From Gaiellasilicea sp963745775 (GTDB lineage Bacteria > Actinomycetota > Thermoleophilia > Gaiellales > Gaiellaceae): 64,000 nucleotides of DNA. This document shows positions 53,517 through 62,375 of the stretch, in pieces (within the stretch, counting starts at the first letter, position 1; the number at the start of each line of letters is the position of its first letter). Made by a program: the position numbers and the translations under genes. The notes beneath the pieces were generated by a model. It saw only the letters and a program-made list of their open reading frames with translations. It was not told where the DNA came from and searched no databases. The stretch lies in contig CAVUYY010000015.1 in assembly GCA_963745775.1 (NCBI GenBank), forward strand, positions 62,001 to 126,000, given 5' to 3'.

Positions 53517-54226
53517 AGCTCGTCCGCGCCGGACTTCTCCTCGTGCTCGTCCTCGCGCTCGCCGCCTGTGGCGGCGGTGACGACGAGGCCTCGCCGACGA
53601 CCGACGCGGCAACAACGGAGGCGCCGGCGGAGACGGAAACGGAAGCCGAGACGACCGCGACCGGCGGCGGCGGCGAGGAGTGCGAGACGGTCGACGCACC
53701 AGAGCCGAAGCCGGACGGAGGCGCGGAGGCGCCCGAGGCGAAGCTCGACACCGGCACCACCTACAACCTCGTCGTCGAGACGAACTGCGGTTCCTTCACG
53801 ATCCAGCTCGACCAGGAGACCGCGCCGAACACGAGCGCCTCGCTCGTCGCGCTCGCCCGCGACGGCTTCTTCGACGACGTCATCTTCCACCGCGTCGTTC
53901 CCGGGTTCGTGATCCAGGGCGGCGATCCCACAGGAACCGGCACGGGCGGGCCCGGCTACAAAACCGTCGACGTGCCACCGCAGGATGCGTCGTACATCCA
54001 GGGCGTCGTGGCGATGGCGAAGAGCGGGGTCGAGCCGCCAGGCACCTCCGGCAGCCAGTTCTTCGTCGTCACGGGCGCGGACGTCGGTCTGCCGCCTGAG
54101 TACGCGGTCGTCGGCACGGTCACCGACGGGCTCGACGCGGTCCTGAGAATCGATGCGCTCGGCACGGGCGACGGCCCGCCGTCGACTCCGGTCGTGATCG
54201 AGAAGGTCACGGTCGAGGAGAGCTAG
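53513..54226 (+). CDS. Cyclophilin-type peptidyl-prolyl isomerase lipoprotein
   Basis: A 237-residue exported protein. The lipobox is LLLVLVLALAAC, followed by a Thr/Glu/Ala-rich linker (residues 23-70) and a cyclophilin domain with FHRVVPGFVIQGGDPTGTGTGG and GTSGSQFFVVTG. It catalyses proline isomerisation in exported proteins. It is joined to the FAD subunit gene by ATGA, but this probably reflects operon crowding rather than a role in the hydroxylase. Confidence 0.9.
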   Translation: MKLVRAGLLLVLVLALAACGGGDDEASPTTDAATTEAPAETETEAETTATGGGGEECETVDAPEPKPDGGAEAPEAKLDTGTTYNLVVETNCGSFTIQLDQETAPNTSASLVALARDGFFDDVIFHRVVPGFVIQGGDPTGTGTGGPGYKTVDVPPQDASYIQGVVAMAKSGVEPPGTSGSQFFVVTGADVGLPPEYAVVGTVTDGLDAVLRIDALGTGDGPPSTPVVIEKVTVEES

Positions 54227-54228
54227 CA

Positions 54229-54744
54229 CTGCCGGCGCTCGCCGCGGTGATCCTGGCCGCCGGCGCCGCCACCCGCTTCGGCGCCCCGAAGCAGGCGCTA
54301 CTCCTGCCCGCCGTCCTCGAGCGGGTGAGAGCTGCGGGAGTCGCCGAGCTGGTCGTCGTGCTCGGCGCGTACGAGCTCGATTCGGACGCGCCGACCGTCC
54401 GATGCCCGGACTGGGAGCGCGGACCGGGAGCATCGCTGCGCTGTGGGTTGCGGACGCTCGACGAGACGGCCGAGGCGGCGATCGTCGTCCTCGCGGACGG
54501 ACCCGAGCTCGCGCCCGCCGCGATCTCCAGGGTCGTCGAAGCCTGGCGAGCAAGCGACGCCCCGCTCGTCGCCGCGAGCTACGACGGCATTCGCGGGCAC
54601 CCGCTGCTGGTGGCGCGGTCGGAGTGGGCAGCCATTCCCGACGAGGGTTTGCGCGCGCGCGAGCCGCTCCTCGTTCCGTGCGACGACCTGGGCTCGCCGG
54701 GGGACGTGGACTTTCCGTCCGACCTTCCGGAACGTCTCTCCTAG
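54229..54744 (+). CDS. MobA/MocA-like nucleotidyltransferase
   Basis: About 171 residues with the N-terminal nucleotide-binding signature AAVILAAGAATRFGAPKQALLLP, then VLERVRAAGVAELVVVLGAYE and VVLADGPELAP. That layout is that of NTP-transferase proteins which activate the molybdenum cofactor with CTP or GTP. Its place behind a molybdenum hydroxylase supports a MocA-like role. The first candidate starts are CTG 54229, two bases after the previous stop, or GTG 54247; the latter would cut into the motif. The end overlaps the convergent anti-sigma gene by 4 bases. Confidence 0.75.
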   Translation: MPALAAVILAAGAATRFGAPKQALLLPAVLERVRAAGVAELVVVLGAYELDSDAPTVRCPDWERGPGASLRCGLRTLDETAEAAIVVLADGPELAPAAISRVVEAWRASDAPLVAASYDGIRGHPLLVARSEWAAIPDEGLRAREPLLVPCDDLGSPGDVDFPSDLPERLS

Positions 54745-54986
54745 AACGCCGGTCGTTCGTCTCGCAGCGCGGCGAGCTTCTCGAGCAGGCCCGCCGGCAT
54801 TCGCTCGCTCGCGGAGACGCGGATGTAGCGCCGGAGCTCCTCTTCGAAGCGGTACCTGCGCCGGCAGTAGTCGCAGCCGTCGAGGTGTCCCTCGGCCACG
54901 ACGACCTCGTCCGGCGCCAGATCGCGGTCGAGGTAGCCCTGCAGCAGCTCCTCGCATCTCTCGCAACCGGGGTCGTGGGCGGTCAT
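54741..54986 (-). CDS. RsrA-like zinc-binding anti-sigma factor
   Basis: An 81-residue ZAS-family anti-sigma factor. The ligands are Cys8, then His34, Cys38 and Cys41 (GHLDGCDYC). The 25-3-2 spacing equals that of RsrA, in which oxidation of the cysteines expels zinc and frees the sigma factor. No membrane segment is present, so it is a soluble redox sensor. It is encoded 13 bases after the sigma gene on the same transcript. Confidence 0.88.
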   Translation of the reverse strand: MTAHDPGCERCEELLQGYLDRDLAPDEVVVAEGHLDGCDYCRRRYRFEEELRRYIRVSASERMPAGLLEKLAALRDERPAF

Positions 54987-54999
54987 GGAGTTTGCTCCG

Positions 55000-55581
55000 T
55001 CAAGCGAGTGACTCCTCGGCGAGCTTCTGCTTCAGGATACGCCTGCCGCGGTGGAGCCGCGACATGACGGTTCCCATCGGGACGTCGAGAATCTGAGCGG
55101 CGTCGGCGTAGCTGAACTCGCCGATGTCGACGAGGACGACGACATCGCGAAAGTCGTGCGGCAGCTCGGAAAGGGCGCCGACGACGTTGTCTTGCGAGAG
55201 CTTCTCGACGACGCGCTCCTGGTCGAGCGCCTGCTCGCCCTCGGCGGCCGCGAGCTTGTTGGCGAGGAAGTAGTCGCCCTCCTCGAGCGGCTGCTGGTCG
55301 GGTGTCCGCTGGAGCTTGCGCCCGCGATCGAGATTCAAATTCGTCAGGATCCGGAAGAGCCACGCCCGCATGTTCGTGCCCGGGGTGTATGAGCTCCAGC
55401 TCCGGAACGCTCTGATGTACGTCTCCTGCACGAGCTCTTCGGCCTCCTCACGTGTGCCGACGAGTCGGCGCGCCACCCGGTAGATCTGGTCGGCGAGCTC
55501 GAGCGCCTCCTCCTCGAACCGCACCCGCCCGAGGGCATCGGCAGCGATTCGACGCGCATCGGCTGCCTCGGTCTCGCTCAC
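55000..55581 (-). CDS. ECF sigma factor, SigR/RpoE-like
   Basis: A 193-residue group IV sigma factor. Region 2: ADQIYRVARRLVGTREEAEELVQETYIRAFRSW, with LFRILTNLNLDRGRK; region 4: LPHDFRDVVVLVDIGEFSYADAAQILDVPMGTVMSRLHRGRRIL. It pairs with the RsrA-like factor downstream. This is the classic actinobacterial thiol-oxidative-stress module, likely controlling redox genes such as thioredoxins. GTG 55581 is the start. Confidence 0.9.
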   Translation of the reverse strand: MSETEAADARRIAADALGRVRFEEEALELADQIYRVARRLVGTREEAEELVQETYIRAFRSWSSYTPGTNMRAWLFRILTNLNLDRGRKLQRTPDQQPLEEGDYFLANKLAAAEGEQALDQERVVEKLSQDNVVGALSELPHDFRDVVVLVDIGEFSYADAAQILDVPMGTVMSRLHRGRRILKQKLAEESLA

Positions 55582-55693
55582 CGGGCCACCCTAGCAATCG
55601 GTCTGAGCAGTCCAAACGCGCCGTTCCGGTGGGCTATTCCCGGTTCGGGACAGGGTTCCGTGGGTACACCGGCCGCAATCGAGAGGAGGCGGA

Positions 55694-56161
55694 TTGAAGG
55701 GTTACGACGTTCTCACCTTCGACGACGAGCGCGCCGGAACAGTCGTCGGCAAGCAGGGCAGCAACCTGATCGTCGAGCAGGGAGCCATCTTCAAGCACCG
55801 GCGGGCGCTGCCCGAGATCTTCGTCACGGTGGACGATGGTGAGCAGGTCGTGCGAGCGACCGTCTCGAAGGACGTCCTCGAATCGGCTCCGGAGATCGGG
55901 GACGAGGGGGTCGACGAGGATGCCGTGTCGCAGCACTACGGCATGGCCGCCGGCGATCCGGCGCCGGGGACGCTCGGGGACGGCGCCCTCAATCCGGACG
56001 ATCCGGCGTGGACTGCCGAGACGCAGGAGCAGCGAACGGGCGTCGAGCCGGCGGCCGCGGAGCGGGCGCGGATCCAACAGGAGCAGGAGCGAGGCGAGGG
56101 GCCGCTCGACCATCCCGAATCGCCCGGCCTCCTCGGCGACCGCAACCTCCACGGGCGCTAG
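55694..56161 (+). CDS. PRC-barrel-like small protein with acidic tail
   Basis: A 155-residue protein. The first 75 residues (YDVLTFDDERAGTVVGKQGSNLIVEQGAI) resemble PRC-barrel or DUF2171-type domains found in stress proteins. The rest is disordered and rich in Ala, Glu and Pro. TTG 55694 has a good GAGGAGG site. A role near the redox sigma factor is only suggested by position. The stop overlaps the convergent HMA gene. Confidence 0.65.
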   Translation: MKGYDVLTFDDERAGTVVGKQGSNLIVEQGAIFKHRRALPEIFVTVDDGEQVVRATVSKDVLESAPEIGDEGVDEDAVSQHYGMAAGDPAPGTLGDGALNPDDPAWTAETQEQRTGVEPAAAERARIQQEQERGEGPLDHPESPGLLGDRNLHGR

Positions 56162-56388
56162 CCGGGAAGGATCGAAGCCGTCGTCTCGCGGAAGCCGGAT
56201 TTCGCGAGCGCGCCGACAAGCTCCTCGCGCGAGGTCTGCTCGTCGTTCCAGGAGAGCGTGACCTCACCGAGCAGATTCGCATTCGCGCCCTCGAGACCCT
56301 CGTGGCCCCGAATCGCGGCTGCGAGCCGACCGACGCAGCGCTCGCACCGCACCCCGCTCACCTGGATCGTCTCCGTCTGAGTCGCCAT
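56158..56388 (-). CDS. Heavy-metal-associated (CopZ-like) protein
   Basis: A 76-residue ferredoxin-like HMA domain. The metal motif is VRCERC (CxxC) near residue 16, in the standard loop after TIQVSGV. It should bind a soft metal such as Cu(I) and pass it on. No P-type ATPase or CopY-type repressor is nearby. It ends the minus-strand run below the ABC cassette. Confidence 0.82.
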   Translation of the reverse strand: MATQTETIQVSGVRCERCVGRLAAAIRGHEGLEGANANLLGEVTLSWNDEQTSREELVGALAKSGFRETTASILPG

Positions 56389-56393
56389 CGCGC

Positions 56394-57105
56394 CTAGCCT
56401 AGCGCCAGCACCTCGTCTGCCTGCTCGATCAGGAGCGGGTCATGGGTCGCGCAGACGACGACGGCGCCGGTCGCACGTGCGAGCTCGGCGAGGAGCAGGC
56501 CGATCGCGAGAGCGTTGGCTCCGTCGAGGCGTGCGGTCGGCTCGTCGGCGACGATCGCGCGCGGGCGGGCGGCGACGGCCCGCGCGATCGCGGCGCGCTC
56601 GCGCTGACCGGCCGAGAGCTCGGCGACGGGCGCTCGCCGTGCTCCTCGAGGCCGACGGAGGCGAGCGCGCCGAGCGCACGTTCTCGAGCGTCGGCCGGCG
56701 CGACACCTCGCAGCGCGAGCGAGAGCTCGACGTTCTCGCGCGCTCCGAGGAACGGCACGAGCGCGACGGTCTGACCGACGAAGGCGAGTCGCGTCCGTCG
56801 CAGCTCGGCCCGCGCCGCGCGGTCGAGCGATGCGAGCGAGACGCCGTCGAGGAGGACTCGCCGGCATCGGACACGTCGAGCCCGGCAAGCAGGTGCAGCA
56901 GCGTCGTCTTCCCGGAGCCGGACGGGCCGGTGACGGCGTGGAGCCGGCCGCCGGCGAAGGAGGCGGTGAGCTTGTCGAGCGGCACCGCCGAGCCGAAGCG
57001 GCGAGTGAGGCCGCGCGCTTCGAGGAGAGCTTGTTTTGGAGCAACACGAAGTCCGCGGGAAACGGCTTCGGTGGGCGGCTCCGAGCGAGCCTGTGTTGGA
57101 TACAC
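56394..57105 (-). CDS. ABC transporter ATP-binding protein 2, frameshifted
   Basis: Walker A VTGPSGSGKTTLLHLLAGLD, signature-type ELSAGQRERAAIARAVAARP and Walker B RAIVADEPTARLDG are present but in two frames: the middle (LLDGVSLASLDRAARAELRR to VGLEEHGERP) is in a third. At least two one-base shifts are needed. GTG 57105 is a possible start, lying inside palindromic element copy 5. It would partner ABC 1 and the FtsX-like permease as a MacB/LolD-type exporter. Confidence 0.68.
57032..57053 (+). repeat. 22-bp palindromic element, copy 4
   Basis: Imperfect arms TGTTTTG and CAACACG around GAG, then AAGTC. It lies at the junction of the two ABC-ATPase reading frames, 38 bases from copy 5. Confidence 0.55.
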
Positions 57106-57955
57106 ACGAGGTCTTCGCCGGCCGTCGCCGCGACGACGAGGCGCTCGTCCTCGAGGCTGACCGTGGCGCGGTCGGAGATCCCGGCCGAACGCAGAGCGCT
57201 TTCAGGCAGGCGCAGCCAGCCGCCGCGGCCGACCACGACCGCGTCCTCGCCGCCGCCCGCGACGAGCCGCTCGTCGCTGACCCGTCCGTCACGGACGTGG
57301 ACGACCCGATCGGCGTGCTCGACCGTTGCGGGATCGTGGCTGACGAGGAGCGCCGTCGCTCCCTGCTCGCGCACGAGCTCCGCGACGAGCGCGAGCACGC
57401 CGCTCGCCGTCTTCGCATCGAGCTCGCCGGTGGGCTCGTCGGCGACGAGGAGGCGCGGGCGATGAGCGAGCGCGGCGCACACCGCGATCCGCTGCTGCTC
57501 CCCACCGGACAGCTCGCGCGGTCTGGCGTCGAGCCGGTCGCCGAGGCCGACGCGCTCCAGCAGCTCGCGAGCCCGTCCGTCGCGCTTCGCGGCGGGAGCT
57601 CCGGCGAGGCCGAGCTGGACGCCGACGAGCTCGCGCGCGGTCAGCTCGCCAGCGAGCGCCCGCCAGTAGTGCTGGTCGGTGTAGCCGAGCAACCGGGATC
57701 GGTATCGGGCGACGTGCCCCGCATCGAGAGCGAGGCGAGGTCGACGCCGGCGACGCTGACCGAGCCCGCCGAGGGCCGGTCGAACCCGGCCACGATCCGG
57801 ACGAGCGTCGACTTGCCGGAGCCGCTGGGGCCGAGCACGACGCAGATCTCGCCCTCGCGCGACGTCCAGGGTCAGCCCTTGCAGGGCTGCGACGCCGCCC
57901 TCGGGGCTCGGGTGGACGCGGAAGACGTCGCGGACAGCTCGACCATCGTCGTCAT
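57060..57955 (-). CDS. ABC transporter ATP-binding protein 1, frameshifted
   Basis: The opening is MTTMVELS, then VFRVHPSPEGGVAALQGL in another frame. VLGPSGSGKSTLVRIVAGFD is Walker A in a further frame, and HVARYRSRLLGYTDQHYWR, RELSGGEQQRIAVCAALAHRPRLLVADEPTG hold the signature and Walker B. At least three shifts occur (about 57945, 57850 and 57735). No stop separates its main frame from ABC 2. ATG 57955 overlaps the permease stop (ATGA). The C-terminal limit is approximate. Confidence 0.66.
57092..57113 (+). repeat. 22-bp palindromic element, copy 5
   Basis: TGTGTTG and ACACACG arms around GAT, then AGGTC, the most diverged copy. On the minus strand it holds the GTG (57105) from which ABC protein 2 may begin. 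Confidence 0.5.
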
Positions 57956-60900
57956 TCGATCGCCTCGACCCGTCCGGGTGCCCCGTCGTTCGGGAAGGCG
58001 CCACGTGTGGCGGCGCCGATCAGGAGCCCGGCGAGGATCACGTAGGCCAGGACCGCGAGGGCGACGATCGACCAGTCGACGTCGAGCAGGAGCGGCGGCT
58101 CGGCCAGGGTCGCACGAGCGGTGAGCGCGACGAGATCGACCACCACCGCGCCGAGGACGAGGCCGGTCAGAGCGCCCGCGAGCAGGCCGGCAAGGGTCAC
58201 CGTCAGCGCTCGCAAGCGCACGATCCGCCGGAGCAACCTGAGGGGCAGCTCCCTCTGCCTCGAGATCGAAGAGCTCGCCGCGCTCGTCGCGGAGGTCGCC
58301 GAGCACCGTCAGGACGATCCCGGCGAGGGCGAGGGCCAAGGCCACGAGGGCGGCGACGGCGAGCGCCAACGAGCGTCCCGTGCGCGATCGGATCCTGTAC
58401 GCGCGTCGGCCTCGAGCGCGCGTCGCGACGTCACCTTCAGCACGTCGAACGGCCTGCGCTCGAGCGCGCTCGCGACGCGGGCGCCGACGGCGTCGTCGGC
58501 GACCCCGATCCAGAGCTCGTTGACGCGGGCGGCACCCGGACGCTCGGCGTTCAGGAGCGAGAGGAGCGCGCCGACGTCACCGACGACCGTCTGCCCTTCC
58601 ACACCCGGGAACGCGCTCGATTCGCTGGGCGACGCGAACGGTCACGCGCTCGCCGCCGACCTGGAGCGGCAGCAGACCGTCCTCGTCGGCGGCGGCAGCG
58701 AGCCGTGGGGTCGCCAGGACGGGTACCGGTCGGCTGTCGCTCGGCACGCGGGGCCGCAGTCGCGTGACCACCTGATCGGTCAGCGTGTAGTCGACGCGAC
58801 GGCCCTCGAGCCGCGCGCCGCCGACGCCGATCCAGTCTTCGAGGGCAGGTGCGAGCAGCCGGAAGCTGCCGGTCGCGGCCTTCCCCGCATCCGCACCGCG
58901 CTCCTGCAGCCTCGTGTCCGGCTCGAGCTCGAGGCCGACGAGCCAGCCCGAGACGCGGGCTGCTCGCGGAACCGCCGCCCGGAGCGTGCGGGCGCCGGCC
59001 GGCCCGAGCTCGAGGCGCAGGAACCTGCCGCCGACCGTGCGCACCTGGGCGGTGAGCCGCAGGTCGGGGCCTGTCGTCCGGATCACGATCGCGCGCGTGT
59101 CGATCCCGAGCCGGATCCCGCCGTCCCCGTCAGGCGCCTCGATCGCCGCGCCGAGCGCGTCCGGCTCATCCACGCCGAAGTCCGAACGCCAGCCGCGCAG
59201 CTTCGCCAGCGAGGCCGGCGGCAGGCCGAGCAGCGTGATCCCGGATTCGCCTTCCTGGCGGCCGACCGCGCCCGTCGCCCGCAGGACGGGATCGACTTCC
59301 GTGCCCGGCCCGAGCGCGCGAAGGCGACCGAGCGGGGCGGCGTCGAGCACCGGAATCAGCCGCCGCAGGTCCTCCTGGACGACGAAGTCGCGTGGAACGG
59401 CGTAGGCGGCGGCATCGCGCTCGCCCGCACGGAGCGTCGCCCGGTAGGTCTCGGCGAAGAGCGCGAGCCCGAAGCTGACGACGAGGAACGACGTGGCCGC
59501 GATCGCGTAGCCGGGATTGCGCTCGAGCGAGAGGATCGCGAAGCGCAGGCCGAGCGAGCGTCCGCGCGTCAGACGCTCGGCGGCACGGAAGGCGGGGCGG
59601 AGAAGGCGCGCGGCGGCGACTGCCGCGACAAAGGTGACGAGCGCCGGGAGCAGCAGGACGAGCTCGCCGTCGTCGTCTCCGCTGCGGAGCGAGACGACGA
59701 CGAGAAGCGCGGCAGCGACGGCGGCGAGGTCGAGCGCCGCCACGCGGCCCCGACCGAGCCTCCTTCGATCCGAGGCGATGGTCGCGACGAGCACCGCGGT
59801 AGCGGCGAGAGCGATCGCAGCGACGAGGACGAGGTCCGGCGCGGGAGAGGACGCTCTGCGCGAGCACGTCTCGAACCGGCGCGCCCGCCCGCTCGGCGAC
59901 GAGCGCGCCGCCGGCAAGTCCCAGCGTGAGCCCGAGCACCGTGCCGGCGAGCGCATCAGACCGGCCTCGACGATAGTCAGGAGCGCGAGCTGCCACGAGC
60001 GAGCGCCGGCCCAGGCAAGGCGACGGCGAGCCGCGCGCTGGTCTCGTCGCAGCGTCAGCGCCGCGAGGATCGCGAACGCGAAGAGCAGCACCGCGGCCTC
60101 GCCGCCGACGAGCGCCAGCCGGTGCCCGCCCGCCGGCTCTCCTCCTGCGCCGAACGCAGCTCCTCGACGGGCGCGACCAGGTCGAAGGAGCGCGTGCGCG
60201 CCTGCAGCTCCGAGCGCGCCCGCGCGGTTCCGGCGGCGAGCTCGTCGATCTCCCAGAGGCGCGGGACTCCCGGCTCGAGCGGAGCGACCCAGGCGTAGCT
60301 GCGATAGAGCCGGGCGAGCGCCGGCGCCTCGGCGAGAGCGGCCACTCCCTCGGCCAGGAAGAGCGGCGGGGGCGCGGGTCGGTGATAGCCGGCGGCGGCC
60401 GCGACCGCCGGGCTCACCTCGGCGTCGGCGAGAGCGTTGTCGGTCGGAGCCAGGAAGTCGCCGAAGAGCGCGCTCGACGTGAGCGTGGCCTCGCCCACCT
60501 CGACGAGCCGCAGCCCCGGGGGAGCCGGCAGCCTGCCCTCGCCGCGCAGCCGGAGGACCTCACACCGCTGCGGGCGGCACTCGCGCGGCAGACGCCGGTG
60601 CGGAGCTGGACCCAGCGCCGCAGCCCTCCACGCCGCCGAGCCCGCGAAGTCTCCCGCGACCGTCGTCTCGCGATAGAGCACCAGCGCGTGCGGCTCCGGT
60701 GCGCCCGCGTTGCGGAGCGCCGCTCGCGCTCGCGCGTCGAGCGCCGGCTGCGGCTCGTCCGACTGCCCGGGCACGCCGAACCAGACGGCGCGGATCGAGC
60801 GCGATCCCTCCGGAATCCGCTCCACCGCCTGGGCGACGGCGCGATCCTGCGCGACCGTCGTTCCGGCACGAACGCCGACGACGACGGCTGCACCGAGCGC

Positions 60901-60985
60901 GAGTCCGAGCACGACGAGTGGTGTTGCCGAGCTCGACCGAGCCGCGCAGCGCGAGCTCGACGACGTAGAGGGCGGAGCGGAGCAC
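57952..60985 (-). CDS. FtsX-like ABC permease, multiply frameshifted
   Basis: A very large permease of about 1000 residues. Parts are readable in different frames: N-terminal MLRSALYVVELALRGS with a first transmembrane helix (LGLALGAAVVVGVRAGTTVA), a long outside domain, a central bundle (LFILSLERNPGYAIAATSFLVVSFG-like region near 59500; LVLLLPALVTFVAAVAAARLL) and a final helix pair ending in GRVEAIE. At least four one-base shifts split it. The architecture is that of FtsX/MacB-type exporters with a large periplasmic domain. It shares an ATGA junction with ABC protein 1. Confidence 0.62.
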
Positions 60986-60994
60986 GACGCGAGC

Positions 60995-61984
60995 CTACTC
61001 AGCGGTTCGCGCGACGAGGTCGGCCGCGACGGCCGTCAGTCCCGCCCGCTCACCGACCTCGAGCTGGCGCAGCGCCTCAGCCGGCTCGCGCAGCGACTCG
61101 ACGAGCTCCCACGTGTCGAGCTCGCGGGCGGCCGGCTCGACGAGCGCCAGCAGCTCAGCGACCGGCGCGCGGCCGGCGGCCGCATCCGCCCGAGCCTCCG
61201 TGAACGCGCCGCGATCGGCGGGAGGCCCTGGCTCCGCCGAGGCGCACAGCGCCTGCACGAGCGCGGCGAGCGCAGCCGATCGCCGGACGCTCGTCGGCTG
61301 GTCTGGCATCCGCACCTCGAGCGTCCCGAGCCGGGGATGCGGGCGCACGTCCCACCAGATCCGCGTGTAGTCGCCGCCGGCCTGCTCGACCGCCTCCGTC
61401 CAACCCCCCTGAGCCAGGAGCGGCGGCGCGCCCGCCCGCGGCAGCTCGAGGAGCCGGCCGGCGCGCGCCGACAGCCGACCGCTGTTCTCGCCCGCGAGAT
61501 ACGGCGAGTTGAGCGAGACGGCGAGCACCGCCGGTAGCCACGGCAGGACGAACTCGAGCGTCTCGAGGCAGCGCGCGAAGCTCGTCATCCCGACGTGCAC
61601 GTGCAGGCCGCAGACGAGCTGGCTCCTCGCCGCCGGTCGCTCCTCGAGCAGAGCGAGATAGCGGGGCTCGCGCACGATCTCCTGCTCCTCGGGCCTCGAG
61701 AACGGATGGCTTCCAGTGGCGGCGACGACGAGCCCCTCGCGCGCGGCCGAGTCGCGAACCACCTTCCTCAGCCGGCTCAGCTCGGCCTGCGCCTCGGCCG
61801 CGGTCTCGCAAACCGCGGTGTTGGTCTCGACGAGGCACGAGAAGAGCTCTGTCTTGAGGCCGGGCGGCCCGAGCAGCCGCTCCACGCCCGGGGCGGCGGC
61901 GTAGGTCTCCGGGTCGAGGAGCATCAGCTCCTCCTCGACGCCGAGCGTCAGGTGCCGCCCGAAGCTACTTCCCTCTGACGCCAT
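60995..61984 (-). CDS. GCS2-type glutamate-cysteine ligase-like (YbdK) carboxylate-amine ligase
   Basis: A 329-residue enzyme of the glutamine-synthetase-like GCS2 family: GVEEELMLLDPETY (metal-binding Glu), CLVETNTAVCET, GSHPFSRPEEQE and CGLHVHVGM. These make gamma-glutamyl or similar amide bonds with ATP; the true substrate of the YbdK branch is often weak glutamate-cysteine ligation. It lies 9 bases upstream of the permease gene on the same strand, so both may be cotranscribed. ATG 61984 overlaps the small hypothetical gene by 20 bases. Confidence 0.85.
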   Translation of the reverse strand: MASEGSSFGRHLTLGVEEELMLLDPETYAAAPGVERLLGPPGLKTELFSCLVETNTAVCETAAEAQAELSRLRKVVRDSAAREGLVVAATGSHPFSRPEEQEIVREPRYLALLEERPAARSQLVCGLHVHVGMTSFARCLETLEFVLPWLPAVLAVSLNSPYLAGENSGRLSARAGRLLELPRAGAPPLLAQGGWTEAVEQAGGDYTRIWWDVRPHPRLGTLEVRMPDQPTSVRRSAALAALVQALCASAEPGPPADRGAFTEARADAAAGRAPVAELLALVEPAARELDTWELVESLREPAEALRQLEVGERAGLTAVAADLVARTAE

Positions 61985-62327
61985 GGACGGGCCGGCCGGC
62001 GGCTTCCCAGGCGTAGTACGAGGCGCTCGGGCCGAAGTCCCGTTCGTACGACACGACGCGCGGGTTGCGCCCGACCTCCAGCGCCCGCTGCGCGTGCCAC
62101 AGCAGGTTCGGGTCGTCGCGCTCCTCCCAGACGAGCACGAGGTGCGCGGCGGTCATGAAGTCGGCGACGAACGTGCAGCCGCCGGCCGGGCACGGGAACG
62201 GATCGGTGCGAACGCAGAACCAGCCGGTGTAGTCGGCATCGTCGTCGTCCGCCCAGAGCTCCTGGTCTTCGCCGAGCAGCTCCTCCTCGAAGAGGAGGCT
62301 GCCCCGTTGCGGTGCCTGCGGCTCCAT
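61965..62327 (-). CDS. Conserved small protein of unknown function
   Basis: A 120-residue acidic protein with two Cys clusters (WFCVRT and FPCPAGGCTF) and the phrase HLVLVWEERDDPNLLWHAQRALE. It looks like an actinobacterial protein of unknown fold; the Cys pattern could bind zinc, but this is not established. ATG 62327 has TACCCT (62335-62340) 7 nt upstream. It overlaps the GCS2 gene by 20 bases. Confidence 0.65.
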   Translation of the reverse strand: MEPQAPQRGSLLFEEELLGEDQELWADDDDADYTGWFCVRTDPFPCPAGGCTFVADFMTAAHLVLVWEERDDPNLLWHAQRALEVGRNPRVVSYERDFGPSASYYAWEAAGRPVHGVRGK

Positions 62328-62334
62328 CGCCGCA

Positions 62335-62340
62335 AGGGTA
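62335..62340 (-). promoter_or_regulatory. -10 box of a leaderless promoter for the 120-aa gene
   Basis: Minus-strand TACCCT is seven nt before ATG 62327. Confidence 0.45.
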
Positions 62341-62375
62341 GCGTCGAGACGGGCGACCTCCCGTCGTGATGGTCG

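Noticed and set aside
48798..54744. A selenium-dependent molybdenum hydroxylase operon
   Set aside because: The MocA-like gene fits, but yqeB and yqeC markers are absent and selD is 43 kb away.
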